Shown piece after piece: positions 25,426-33,954 of a DNA stretch of 64,000 nt (position 1 is the stretch's first letter; each line of letters begins with the position of its first letter). The DNA comes from Flavobacterium sp. GTDB lineage: Bacteria; Bacteroidota; Bacteroidia; Flavobacteriales; Flavobacteriaceae. Location: NCBI RefSeq assembly GCF_039595935.1, contig NZ_JBCNKR010000004.1, positions 1,589,894-1,653,893 of the forward strand, given 5' to 3'. The position numbers and the translations under genes were made by a program. The notes under the pieces were generated by a model. That model was not told the DNA's origin and made no database searches. It saw only the letters and a list, made by a program, of their open reading frames with translations.

Positions 25426-26739
25426 CTAGTATTTAAGCCATTTATACAATTCTTTCCATGTTGGTTTTTTGCCATACATTAAAATACCTACACGGTAAAT
25501 TTTTCCGGCAAACCAGACTACAAAGAAAAAGGTAGCAAACAATAATGATACCGAAATTGCGATTTGCCACCACGGCACTCCAAACGGAATTCGCATTAAC
25601 ATTACAATTGGCGATGTAAGCGGAATCATTGAGAATACAACAGCAACCGTTCCGTGCGGGTCATTTACAACTGTAAAAAAACCTATATATACACTTAAAA
25701 TTAAAGGCATTAAGATTGGAAGTAAAAATTGCTGAGAATCTGTTTGATTATCTACAGCTGCTCCAATCGCGGCGTAGAAGGAACTGTATAGAAAATATCC
25801 TCCAATAAAATAAATTACAAAACCTGTTAAAACACTGGCAATTGGCAGATTCCATACCTCTTTTAATCCCATTTGTATGATTCCTGGTAAATCATGCTGT
25901 GTCTGCATCAATACGGGCGGAATTCGGGTTTCAGGACCAACATTAACCCCAAAAAATGCCGAGGCTGCAAAAAGCAGACTTAAACCAATAATGGCCCAAA
26001 TTGTAAACTGCAGAATCCCGGCTAATGAAGTTCCGACAATTTTACCAATCATTAACTGAAATGGTTTTACTGATGAAATGATGATTTCGATAATGCGATT
26101 TGTTTTTTCTTCGATTACACTTCTCATTACCATGTTTCCGTAAATGATTATAAACATCATAATAAGATATCCAAAAGCACCGCCAATACCAATTTTTACT
26201 TCATTTAAACCTTTTAAACTTTCTTCTCCGGACGCTTTTACCAAATGTAAATTGACATTTGATTTGGCTTTTTGAATCGCAAGTGTATCTAATTTTGCTT
26301 TTTCGAGATTTAATTTTGTAATTTTTGATGCAATAATATCTTGTGTATTTTCAACAAAAGAAATACTTGGGCTATTGTTGGAAATAAACTCGATTTTGCT
26401 TTCTAGATCTTTCTCTGAATTCGTTTTAGGAATAACAATTAAACCACTGAAATTTTCTTTATTAATACTGTCTTTTAAAGCATTCACTTCAATTTCAGAC
26501 AGATTTAAATATTTGAATTCAGCACCTTTTTTGTTTTCTTTTAAAAAATCAGATGCAAAAAGACCGGTTTCGTCGTGAATAGCGATACGCTTTGTTTCGG
26601 CTTTCATCGAACTTAAATAACCAATAAAAATGGCTATTGCTACAAACAAAAGCGGACTCAAAAAAGTCATGACAACAAAAGATTTATTGCGGACTTTGGC
26701 AATAAATTCTCTTTTTATAATTAATGAAATAATACTCAT
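25426..26739 (-). CDS. ABC-2 type transporter permease, NatB-like
   Basis: A first membrane helix at about 20-42, an extracytoplasmic domain of about 130 residues, then five or six helices including the GNMVMRSVIEEKTNRIIEIIISSVKPFQLMIGKIVGTSLAG segment typical of NatB/YhaP permeases. It pairs with the ATP-binding protein gene 79 bases upstream. The system may export ions or small molecules; the substrate is not evident. Confidence 0.9.
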   Translation of the reverse strand: MSIISLIIKREFIAKVRNKSFVVMTFLSPLLFVAIAIFIGYLSSMKAETKRIAIHDETGLFASDFLKENKKGAEFKYLNLSEIEVNALKDSINKENFSGLIVIPKTNSEKDLESKIEFISNNSPSISFVENTQDIIASKITKLNLEKAKLDTLAIQKAKSNVNLHLVKASGEESLKGLNEVKIGIGGAFGYLIMMFIIIYGNMVMRSVIEEKTNRIIEIIISSVKPFQLMIGKIVGTSLAGILQFTIWAIIGLSLLFAASAFFGVNVGPETRIPPVLMQTQHDLPGIIQMGLKEVWNLPIASVLTGFVIYFIGGYFLYSSFYAAIGAAVDNQTDSQQFLLPILMPLILSVYIGFFTVVNDPHGTVAVVFSMIPLTSPIVMLMRIPFGVPWWQIAISVSLLFATFFFVVWFAGKIYRVGILMYGKKPTWKELYKWLKY

Positions 26740-26747
26740 TTCTTGAT

Positions 26748-26823
26748 TTTAGATTTTAGATTGTTGACTTTAGATTTTTAGATTTTAGGTCTTCACTCTA
26801 AAATCTAAAATCTGAAATCTAAA
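26748..26823. repeat. ATTTTAG word repeat with inverted arm
   Basis: Several TTAGATTTTAG words are followed by CTAAAATCTAAAATCTGAAATCT, forming a low-complexity hairpin between the ABC ATPase and permease genes. The same 7-base word is tandemly repeated at 31957-31988 before hisS. Confidence 0.7.
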
Positions 26824-27748
26824 CTTTATTTTCAGTAACCGTTTGAATAAAAATATCGTTTATACTTGGAATTTTCTCAACAAAATGCGTTACCTGTCCG
26901 CGTTGTGTAAGAACATGTAACAATTCGTTTGGTGCGGCATTTCCTATTTGAATATTTAGTTTTAAATCGTCGTTTAATGATTTAAAACTTGCCGGAGAAA
27001 CCGTAAATTTTTGTGTAATATCATACATCAAACCTTCAACATTGTTAGTCAGAATTCCGACTTCAAAACTGTTCGTTCTAAACTGACGTTTTACATCGGC
27101 TACTTTTCCTTCAATCAGTTTGTTTGATTTATGAATTAAGGCAATATTTTCACATAACTCCTCTACACTTTCCATTCTGTGCGTTGAAAAAATAATAGTT
27201 GAGCCTTGTTCTTTTAACGCTAAAATTTCGTCTTTAATAATATTGGCATTTACGGGATCAAATCCTGAAAAAGGCTCATCAAGAATCAGCAGTTTTGGTT
27301 TATGAAGTACACAAACCACAAACTGAATTTTCTGCGCCATTCCTTTAGAAAGTTCCTGAATTTTTTTATTCCACCAGCCCTGAATTCCTAAGCGGTCGAA
27401 CCAATAATCTAATTGTTTTTTGGCTTCGGTTTTAGAAAGTCCTTTCATTTGCGCCAGATACAAACACTGCTCGCCTACTTTCATCGAGCTGTATAAACCT
27501 CTTTCTTCCGGAAGATAGCCAATGGTCTGCACATGCTTTGGCTGTAATTTTTCTCCATCCAAAATCACTTCACCGCTGTCTGGCAGTGTAATTTGATTGA
27601 TGATTCTGATAAGGGAAGTTTTTCCTGCTCCATTTGGACCTAAAAGCCCATATATACTGCCTTTTGGCACATTTAATGAAACTTCGTTAAGCGCTACATA
27701 ATCGCCGTATTGTTTTACGACTTTATGTACTTCGAGTAAGTTGCTCAT
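26819..27748 (-). CDS. ABC transporter ATP-binding protein, NatA-like
   Basis: Walker A GPNGAGKTS, signature LSKGMAQK, Walker B LLILDEPFSG and the H-loop STHRME are all present, with a C-terminal extension (about 220-309) common in NatA/CcmA-type ATPases. It is followed by its permease gene on the same strand and separated from dnaJ by a terminator. Confidence 0.93.
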   Translation of the reverse strand: MSNLLEVHKVVKQYGDYVALNEVSLNVPKGSIYGLLGPNGAGKTSLIRIINQITLPDSGEVILDGEKLQPKHVQTIGYLPEERGLYSSMKVGEQCLYLAQMKGLSKTEAKKQLDYWFDRLGIQGWWNKKIQELSKGMAQKIQFVVCVLHKPKLLILDEPFSGFDPVNANIIKDEILALKEQGSTIIFSTHRMESVEELCENIALIHKSNKLIEGKVADVKRQFRTNSFEVGILTNNVEGLMYDITQKFTVSPASFKSLNDDLKLNIQIGNAAPNELLHVLTQRGQVTHFVEKIPSINDIFIQTVTENKV

Positions 27749-27843
27749 TTTGTTTTTTAGATTTTCTTGTGTTGGTTTCTGCTATTTCTGCCAACAGGCT
27801 GTAAAAGTAAATAATTAGTAGCGAATCTGCATAATAATACGCA

Positions 27844-27879
27844 AAAAACCCATTCTATTTATGCTTAGAATGGGTTTTT
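27844..27879 (-). terminator. terminator after dnaJ
   Basis: AAAAACCCATTCTA (27844-27857) and its exact complement (27866-27879) form a 14-bp stem with an 8-base loop. T run on both strands. It follows the dnaJ stop by about 30 bases. Confidence 0.9.
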
Positions 27880-27911
27880 GAATTATTTAAACACTTTTAA
27901 AAAAGTTTAGA

Positions 27912-29018
27912 TTATGAGAACATATCTTTTACTTTTTCAAAAAATGATTTCTCTGATTTTTCCGGGCTTGGAACAAAGTGCTCGTCGTTTAAAGCATTTT
28001 CAAAGAATTGTTTTTGTTCTTTATTTAATGTTTTTGGCGTCCAAACATTTACGTGAACTAATAAGTCTCCGCTTCCGTAACCATTGATACTTGGAATACC
28101 TTTTCCTTTTAATCTTAAGATTTTTCCAGATTGAATTCCTTCTTCCAGTTTAATACGAACTTTTCCGTTGATAGCTTCAATATCTTTAGAAGCTCCTAAA
28201 ACTGCCTCTGGAAAACTGATGTATAAATCATAGTGAACATTTTCTCCTTCACGTTTTAAGAATTCGTGTTCAATTTCTTCAATAGCAACAATTAAATCTC
28301 CCGGAATACTGTTTCCTGGCGCATCATTACCTTTGTTAGAAACTTTCAACTGCATTCCGTCAACAACTCCAGCAGGAATTTTGATTGATACTGTTTCGTC
28401 TTCCTGAACCATTCCCTGAGCATCTGCTTCGGCTGGTTTTTTATCTAAAATCTGACCAGAACCACCACATGTAGGACAAGTTGATGCAGACTGCATTCTT
28501 CCTAAAATAGTATTGGTTACACGCATTACCTGACCTTGACCATTACAAGTTGTACAAGTTTTATACGTTACACCTTTTGCCTGAACTTTACGTTTTACTT
28601 TAACTTTTTTCTCAACACCATTAGCAATTTCTTCTAAAGTTAGTTTTACTTTAATTCGAAGATTGCTTCCTTTAGCACGACGAGGACCTCCGCCTCCGCC
28701 TCCGAAACCGCCAAATCCACCGCCAAAAATATCACCAAACTGGCTGAAAATGTCATCCATATTCATACCGCCATGACCGCCAAATCCGCCAGAACCATCA
28801 AATGCCTGATGTCCGTATTGGTCGTATTTTGCTTTTTTCTGCGGATCACTCAAAACTTCATAAGCTTCTGCCGCTAATTTAAAGTTTTCTTCTGCCTCTT
28901 TGTCGCCCGGATTTTTATCAGGATGGTATTTTAAAGCACTTTTTCTGTATGCTTTTTTTATTTCGGCAGCGTCAGCATTTTTTGAAATGCCTAGTATTTC
29001 GTAAAAATCTTTTTTCAT
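27912..29018 (-). CDS. dnaJ: chaperone DnaJ (only two zinc-finger motifs)
   Basis: J domain 1-70 with HPD (32-34), Gly/Phe-rich region 75-115, substrate domains and C-terminal dimer part. DnaJ stimulates DnaK ATPase and delivers unfolded clients. Canonical DnaJ has four CxxCxGxG motifs; here only CTTCNGQG (155-162) and CPTCGGSG (181-188) exist, enough for one zinc site. Length 368 is a little short, in line with this loss. It lies 74 bases after grpE in the same direction, so one heat-shock transcript is likely. Confidence 0.95.
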   Translation of the reverse strand: MKKDFYEILGISKNADAAEIKKAYRKSALKYHPDKNPGDKEAEENFKLAAEAYEVLSDPQKKAKYDQYGHQAFDGSGGFGGHGGMNMDDIFSQFGDIFGGGFGGFGGGGGGPRRAKGSNLRIKVKLTLEEIANGVEKKVKVKRKVQAKGVTYKTCTTCNGQGQVMRVTNTILGRMQSASTCPTCGGSGQILDKKPAEADAQGMVQEDETVSIKIPAGVVDGMQLKVSNKGNDAPGNSIPGDLIVAIEEIEHEFLKREGENVHYDLYISFPEAVLGASKDIEAINGKVRIKLEEGIQSGKILRLKGKGIPSINGYGSGDLLVHVNVWTPKTLNKEQKQFFENALNDEHFVPSPEKSEKSFFEKVKDMFS

Positions 29019-29092
29019 AATTTAGGTAAAATTCTAAATTTTAAAATTCCAAATTCCAATATTAAACCTGAATTTCAGAATCTTAATTGCTT

Positions 29093-29671
29093 TTAGTTTC
29101 CAACTACAACTTTAGGGAAACGAATAATTTTGTCTCCTAATTTGTATCCTTTTTCAATAACATCAACGATTTTTCCTTTCAATTTGTCAGATGGAGCCGG
29201 AATTTGAGTAATTGCCTCTGCAACATCAGCATTGAAAGCATCTCCTGCCTGAATTTCAACTTGCTCTAAACCTTTAGAAACTAAAGTACTTTTCAATTTT
29301 TCATGAATCAGCTCAACACCTTTTTTAAGGTTTTCGTCGTCAGATTTGTTGATTTCTACTGCAGCTCTGTCAAAATCATCTAAAACAGGAAGCATAGCCA
29401 ATAAAACTTCTTGGTTTGCAGTTTTAAACAATTCAAGACGCTCTTTTGAAGTTCTTTTTTTGTAATTTTCAAATTCAGCAAATAATCTCAAAAACTTATC
29501 TTTTTCGTGAGCCAAGTCTTTAGCTAATTGCTCCTCAACACTTAATTCTTCAACAATTAACTGCTCTCCGTTTGCATTGTTTTCTAACGTTACATCATCT
29601 AATTCCTGATCGAATTCTGTATTTTCCGTAGTCATATTACTTTTATTTTTAAAAATATTCTTAAACTTCAT
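29093..29671 (-). CDS. grpE: nucleotide exchange factor GrpE
   Basis: A coiled-coil N-terminal part with acidic lead (about 15-100) precedes the GrpE beta domain, ending LGDKIIRFPKVVVGN, the family's typical close (normally RPAxVxV). GrpE releases ADP from DnaK. The frame starts at 29671 (MKFKNIFKNK); a second ATG at 29635 (MTTENTEFDQ) is also possible. First gene of a grpE-dnaJ unit with a good promoter upstream. Confidence 0.94.
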   Translation of the reverse strand: MKFKNIFKNKSNMTTENTEFDQELDDVTLENNANGEQLIVEELSVEEQLAKDLAHEKDKFLRLFAEFENYKKRTSKERLELFKTANQEVLLAMLPVLDDFDRAAVEINKSDDENLKKGVELIHEKLKSTLVSKGLEQVEIQAGDAFNADVAEAITQIPAPSDKLKGKIVDVIEKGYKLGDKIIRFPKVVVGN

Positions 29672-29697
29672 TTTATTTATTACTTTGTTTTGGATTG

Positions 29698-29736
29698 CAA
29701 AAGTACTGCCAAATCTTTGAAAATGTCAAATTGTCA
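29698..29736 (-). promoter_or_regulatory. grpE-dnaJ promoter
   Basis: On the minus strand TTTG (29730-29727) and TACTTTTG (29705-29698) lie 21 bases apart, close to the Bacteroidota -33/-7 pattern. The -33 box is embedded in TGACAATTTGACA, a direct repeat of TGACA, which could be a heat-shock operator. Confidence 0.55.
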
Positions 29737-29837
29737 CTTTATTAATTATGAGCCTTTTAAAAAACGAAATTACAGGCTTGAAATTTTATTATAATTTTAA
29801 GACTATTACGTTTTAGTTTGTCGTATATTTGATCTCC

Positions 29838-29966
29838 AAAGTAAAAACTAAATTATTACCTATCAAAATTGAATTTAAGGGTTGGCTTCGGTCTCTAAAT
29901 AATTATTAATTCAAGTTTACCTTATATTAAAAAAAGCTTCGCCTTACAGAGACGAAGCTTTTTTTT
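29838..29966 (+). ncRNA. possible small RNA ending at an intrinsic terminator
   Basis: A TATATTTG box at 29824-29831 is followed by about 100 bases without coding potential and then a strong terminator (29929-29966). No plus-strand gene is upstream to need that terminator. No known RNA family is recognised, and the -33 box is unclear. The minus-strand tRNA-Trp transcript could be the true user of the hairpin. Confidence 0.25.
29929..29966. terminator. bidirectional terminator
   Basis: AAAAAGCTTCG pairs with CGAAGCTTTTT around CCTTACAGAGA, with A and T tracts on both sides. It can end a plus-strand RNA or the minus-strand tRNA-Trp transcript. Confidence 0.85.
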
Positions 29967-29974
29967 ATGCTTTT

Positions 29975-30150
29975 TATCTTAAAAAAAAATTAACGCAAAG
30001 AACGCTAAGATTTTTTACTCTTAAGCTTTTTAAAAAAGGAAAAGTTCGCAAAGCTTTGTATTGATTTAGCTTTGTGAACTTTGTCTTTTTAAAGTATTCA
30101 TCGTAAAAATCTTTGCGATCTTTGCGGTAAAAAAAATCCTTTGCGGTAAA
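29975..30150. repeat. low-complexity inverted words before tRNA-Trp
   Basis: AAGTTCGCAAAGCTTTG and TAGCTTTGTGAACTTTG form an imperfect hairpin, flanked by AACGCAAAGAACGC and AATCTTTGCGATCTTTGCGGT words. Related words occur at 12095-12180. An open frame across this stretch and the tRNA is not a gene. Confidence 0.65.
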
Positions 30151-30159
30151 AAAATATTG

Positions 30160-30230
30160 CACGGGCGGAGGGATTCGAACCCCCATCAACGGTTTTGGAG
30201 ACCGCTATTCTACCCTTGAACTACGCCCGT
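30160..30230 (-). tRNA. tRNA-Trp (CCA)
   Basis: The minus strand folds into a cloverleaf: acceptor ACGGGCG/CGCCCGT, anticodon stem GCGGT/ACCGT with loop CTCCAAA (anticodon CCA), and T arm GGGGTTCGAATCCCTC. Discriminator G; the CCA end is not encoded. Confidence 0.95.
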
Positions 30231-30343
30231 AATTTAAGGTTGGCAAATTAAAAGTTTTTTTTCTTCTCAAGCAACTATTTCAGGTAGAGATTTCAAAAGA
30301 AAATCCTTTAAATATAGGCTGTCTGAATCAAAAACCTTTATTT

Positions 30344-30528
30344 CAAATAGTTAACCTAAATTTTTATTTCACGCAGATTTAAAAAAGATTTAGGCAGATT
30401 TGCGCAGATTCATTTTATATAAAAATTAAATTAAATCTGCTAAAATCCGCCTAATCTGCGTGAAATAAAAAATCCTTTAAATCTGTGTAATCTGTGGCAA
30501 AAAACTTCGTTACAAATAGTTAACCTAA
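30344..30528. repeat. GCAGATT-family hairpin element flanked by 16-bp direct repeats
   Basis: Perfect 18-bp arms (30362-30379 and 30453-30470, TTTCACGCAGATT word) enclose further GCAGATT words, followed by an ATCTGTGTAATCTGTGG tail. CAAATAGTTAACCTAA occurs exactly at 30344-30359 and again at 30513-30528, the second copy containing the hisS stop codon. Confidence 0.85.
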
Positions 30529-31947
30529 CAAAGCTTTTTTCAATCCGTCAAAATCTACAGAAACCTGCTCTCCTGTCACTAAATTTTTAAGTGCATATGT
30601 ATTTGAAGTAATTTCCTGATCTCCAACAATTACTGCAAACGGAATCAAACGTTTATCAGCATATTGAAACTGTTTCCCAACTTTTACGTTATCAGGATAC
30701 AATTCTACTTTTATATTTTCCTGTCTTAATTTTTGGATTGCTTTTGAAGCATACAACGCTTCTTTGTCTCCAAAATTTAAAAACATAGCTTTTGAAGTTG
30801 CCGCAACAGTCTCAGGAAACAAGTTTAATTCTTCAAGAACCAAATAAATTCTATCCAGTCCGAAAGAGATTCCAACACCGCTCATGTTTTTTAAACCAAA
30901 AATACCAGTCAAATCGTCGTATCTACCACCGCCTCCAATCGAACCAATTGAAACCGTTTTTGGTGCTGCTACCTCAAAAATAGCTCCTGTATAGTAATTT
31001 AGACCGCGTGCCAAAGTAACATCTAAATCTAAAATTGCAGTTGACAAACCTAAATCAGCCACATTGTCACAAATAAATTTTAATTCTTCAACACCTTTCA
31101 TTCCTTCTTCAGAAGATGACAACAATTCTGAAAGGTGATTGATTTTATCTGCAAAAGTGCCACTAAAACTGAAAAGCGGCTGTACTTTTACCAAAGCTTC
31201 TTCAGAAATACCTTTTTCAATCATTTCTTTCTTTACACCATCTTCACCTATTTTATCTAATTTGTCAAGGGCAACTGTAAAATCGATTAATTTATCTGAA
31301 GCACCAATTACTTCAGCAATTCCAGATAGAATTTTTCTGTTATTGATTTTAATTGTAACACCTTCTAGACCTAAAGCTGTAAAAACTGTATCATATAACT
31401 GTACCAATTCAACTTCCTGCCAAAGTGATTTTGAGCCTACCACATCGGCATCACATTGAAAAAATTCTCTGTAACGGCCTTTCTGCGGACGATCTGCTCT
31501 CCAAACTGGCTGGATTTGGTATCTTTTAAAAGGAAATTCTATTTCGTTTTGGTGCTGTACAACATATCTGGCAAAAGGAACAGTCAAATCATAACGCAAT
31601 GCTTTTTCTGAAATTCTTCCTGTAAATTTATTCAGCTCAATTCTTTGATCAAGACTGATTGTTTCTGCAGAATTTGTTTGAAGTGCTTCCAAAGATTCTG
31701 GTAATTCAATTTTATTTTTATTGAAGAAAAAATTACCTGAATTCAATATTTTAAAAATCAAACGATCTCCTTCTTCCCCATATTTCCCCATTAAAGTATC
31801 TGAATTTTCAAACGAAGGAGTTTCTATTGGCTGAAAACCAAATTTCTCAAAATTAGTTCTTATCGTCTGAATAATATATTGACGTTTTGACACCTCGGCA
31901 GGTGAAAAATCTCTTGTCCCTTGTGGAATACTTGGTTTTGAAGCCAT
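30520..31947 (-). CDS. hisS: histidine--tRNA ligase
   Basis: Class II synthetase with motif 2 region [11 protein letters not shown] and [20 protein letters not shown], the histidine-binding [10 protein letters not shown] and motif 3 GGGGRYDDL with GISFGLDRI. The C-terminal anticodon-binding domain begins around [10 protein letters not shown]. It charges tRNA-His in the cytoplasm. Length 475 is usual for Bacteroidota. Its stop codon falls in one copy of a 16-bp direct repeat that borders a hairpin element. Confidence 0.96.
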   Translation of the reverse strand: MASKPSIPQGTRDFSPAEVSKRQYIIQTIRTNFEKFGFQPIETPSFENSDTLMGKYGEEGDRLIFKILNSGNFFFNKNKIELPESLEALQTNSAETISLDQRIELNKFTGRISEKALRYDLTVPFARYVVQHQNEIEFPFKRYQIQPVWRADRPQKGRYREFFQCDADVVGSKSLWQEVELVQLYDTVFTALGLEGVTIKINNRKILSGIAEVIGASDKLIDFTVALDKLDKIGEDGVKKEMIEKGISEEALVKVQPLFSFSGTFADKINHLSELLSSSEEGMKGVEELKFICDNVADLGLSTAILDLDVTLARGLNYYTGAIFEVAAPKTVSIGSIGGGGRYDDLTGIFGLKNMSGVGISFGLDRIYLVLEELNLFPETVAATSKAMFLNFGDKEALYASKAIQKLRQENIKVELYPDNVKVGKQFQYADKRLIPFAVIVGDQEITSNTYALKNLVTGEQVSVDFDGLKKALLG

Positions 31948-31954
31948 CTTTTCT

Positions 31955-31990
31955 GATTTTAGATTTTAGATTTTAGATTTTAGATTTCGT
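31955..31990. repeat. tandem ATTTTAG repeat
   Basis: About four and a half copies of a 7-base ATTTTAG unit lie immediately upstream of the hisS start. The 7-base period and AT content make it prone to slippage. Confidence 0.85.
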
Positions 31991-32201
31991 TTGAAACTTA
32001 AATTCATAAACCTTTAAAATTATTTTTTTTTAGATTTTTAGGTCGTTGGACTTTTAGACATGCAGCTTTACACTTTTAGACTAAATTACTTTCCAACTTT
32101 CAACTTAATTTAAGTCTGCAAATATCTTACTTTTTAAAATAAATAATAGCAGTTCGAAAACAAACTTGTAACAAAAACCGTATTTTCGTGACAAATTGGT
32201 C

Positions 32202-33446
32202 ATGATGCTGAAATTATTTAAAGAAAATATTCGGATTGCTTTTGGTTCTATCAAAACTCAATTATTACGAACCATTCTTACTGTTTTAATTATTGCTATC
32301 GGGATTACAGCTTTGGTTGGAATTTTAACGGTTGTAACAGCTCTTGAAAATACAGTTTCTACCAATTTTGCTTCGATGGGTGCGAATACTTTCAATATCA
32401 ATCAATATGAAAATACGGTTCGAAACCGAGGCGGAAATGAACGTGAAATTATAAATCCTATTATTTCTTATCCGGAAGCAGTTGCCTTCAAAAACAAATA
32501 CAAATATCCGTTTACCGAAACTTCTCTTTCCTTTACTGCATCTTCGACTTCTGAGGTTAAATATTTAGATACTAAAACGGATCCGGAAATTGCTATTGTG
32601 GGTGTAGATGAACATTATATTTCCAATTCTGGTTTAGAAACTACATTAGGCCGATCTTTTAATCAATTTGACATTGACAATAATACGTACACCTGCGTTG
32701 TGGGTTCTGATTTTGAAAAAGGTTTACTGAAAGATGTCAACCCAATCGACAAAACGATTTCGATTCGCGGTGCGCGTTTTAAAGTTATTGGCGTTTTAAA
32801 AGAAAAAGGATCTACTTTTGGAAACAATCAGGATTTACGGGTATTGATTCCTATTCAGGTAGCGCGCTCTTTATTTACTGCTCCAAACATTAATTATACG
32901 ATTAGTGTCATGGTTTCTAAAAAAGAACTTTTAGACGAAGCCGTTGATAATGCGACAAGTACAATGAGAAGAGTTCGTAAACTAAGTCCGGTACGTGATA
33001 ATAATTTTGGAATTGGACGAAGCGACGATTTAATCAACCGAATTTTAGGAATTACAAAATATCTGGGCTGGGCATCCTGGATTATTTCTATCATTACCAT
33101 TTTAGGTTCTTCAATTGCTCTAATGAATATTATGATCGTTTCTGTTACAGAACGTACTCGTGAAATTGGTGTACGCAAAGCACTTGGCGCAACAAAAGTG
33201 ACTATATCTGTTCAGTTTTTTATTGAAACACTGCTGATTGGACAAATTGGCGGTCTGGTGGGAATTGTACTGGGAATTTTAATTGGTTTTGCTTTTGCCT
33301 CTGCAATGAGTTTCGCTTTTGTAATTCCGTGGATGGCGATTTTTGCTGCTTTTGCAACAAGTTTTATGGTGGCTATCGTTTCTGGTTTGTATCCCGCAAT
33401 TAAGGCTTCTCAATTAGATCCTATTGAAGCTTTGCGTTATGAGTAA
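32202..33446 (+). CDS. MacB/FtsX-family ABC transporter permease
   Basis: One N-terminal membrane helix (about 18-42), a periplasmic MacB-type core domain, and three C-terminal helices with TERTREIGVRKALGATKVTISVQFFIETLLIG and LYPAIKASQLDPIEALRYE, the hallmark ending of MacB permeases. It should work with an ATPase in exporting peptides, lipoproteins or drugs by a mechanotransmission-type cycle. No ATPase gene is adjacent. A TTG six bases upstream is in frame, but ATG at 32202 or 32205 is the better start. Confidence 0.92.
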   Translation: MMLKLFKENIRIAFGSIKTQLLRTILTVLIIAIGITALVGILTVVTALENTVSTNFASMGANTFNINQYENTVRNRGGNEREIINPIISYPEAVAFKNKYKYPFTETSLSFTASSTSEVKYLDTKTDPEIAIVGVDEHYISNSGLETTLGRSFNQFDIDNNTYTCVVGSDFEKGLLKDVNPIDKTISIRGARFKVIGVLKEKGSTFGNNQDLRVLIPIQVARSLFTAPNINYTISVMVSKKELLDEAVDNATSTMRRVRKLSPVRDNNFGIGRSDDLINRILGITKYLGWASWIISIITILGSSIALMNIMIVSVTERTREIGVRKALGATKVTISVQFFIETLLIGQIGGLVGIVLGILIGFAFASAMSFAFVIPWMAIFAAFATSFMVAIVSGLYPAIKASQLDPIEALRYE

Positions 33447-33933
33447 ATTTCATAAGTTTTCTTTTTTCAACTCCTATTATGTCAAACTCAAAATAATTAT
33501 CAAACTCAATTATTTCATAAGGTTGCTCATTTCGAATTGTATCTATTGTATTACCATCAAATGTTACAGTTTCTGCAAATACATCATCTACTATTAAAAT
33601 ACAGTTTTCATACAAGTAGAAAAATGGAAAATCTAGAGAATAATCAATTACATTTCTCTTTAGTCTTTTATTTTTCAAATCAATTATCCCCCATTGATAT
33701 ATAAATCTAAAAAAGATTAGATCTATATTTTTGAAGTAAAAAAAATTAAATTCAACTAATTGATCATTGTTTTCATTGAGAAAAAATTTCGCAGTGATGT
33801 TATGGTTTGGTTTTTCTTCAAACTCGAAATTAACATATGTAACTTTTAAATCCGAAGAACCTTCTGAAGGAATTAAAATATCAAATTCTTCAGAGATTTG
33901 ATCTAAATTAAAATTCCGAATTCGTGTTTTCAT
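33421..33933 (-). CDS. uncharacterised protein, 170 aa
   Basis: An aromatic-rich soluble protein (many Phe/Tyr/Ile/Asp) with no signal peptide. I recognise no family. Its last 26 bases overlap the end of the convergent permease gene. It may be a recently acquired or fast-evolving gene, but no mobile element is next to it. Confidence 0.6.
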   Translation of the reverse strand: MKTRIRNFNLDQISEEFDILIPSEGSSDLKVTYVNFEFEEKPNHNITAKFFLNENNDQLVEFNFFYFKNIDLIFFRFIYQWGIIDLKNKRLKRNVIDYSLDFPFFYLYENCILIVDDVFAETVTFDGNTIDTIRNEQPYEIIEFDNYFEFDIIGVEKRKLMKFTHNAKLQ

Positions 33934-33954
33934 CCTTTGTAAAAAAAATAACAG

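Noticed and set aside
25247..25429. 60-codon plus-strand frame
   Set aside because: It fills the long inverted repeat and has no start signal or protein character.
29974..30189. 71-codon minus-strand frame
   Set aside because: It runs through tRNA-Trp and low-complexity words.
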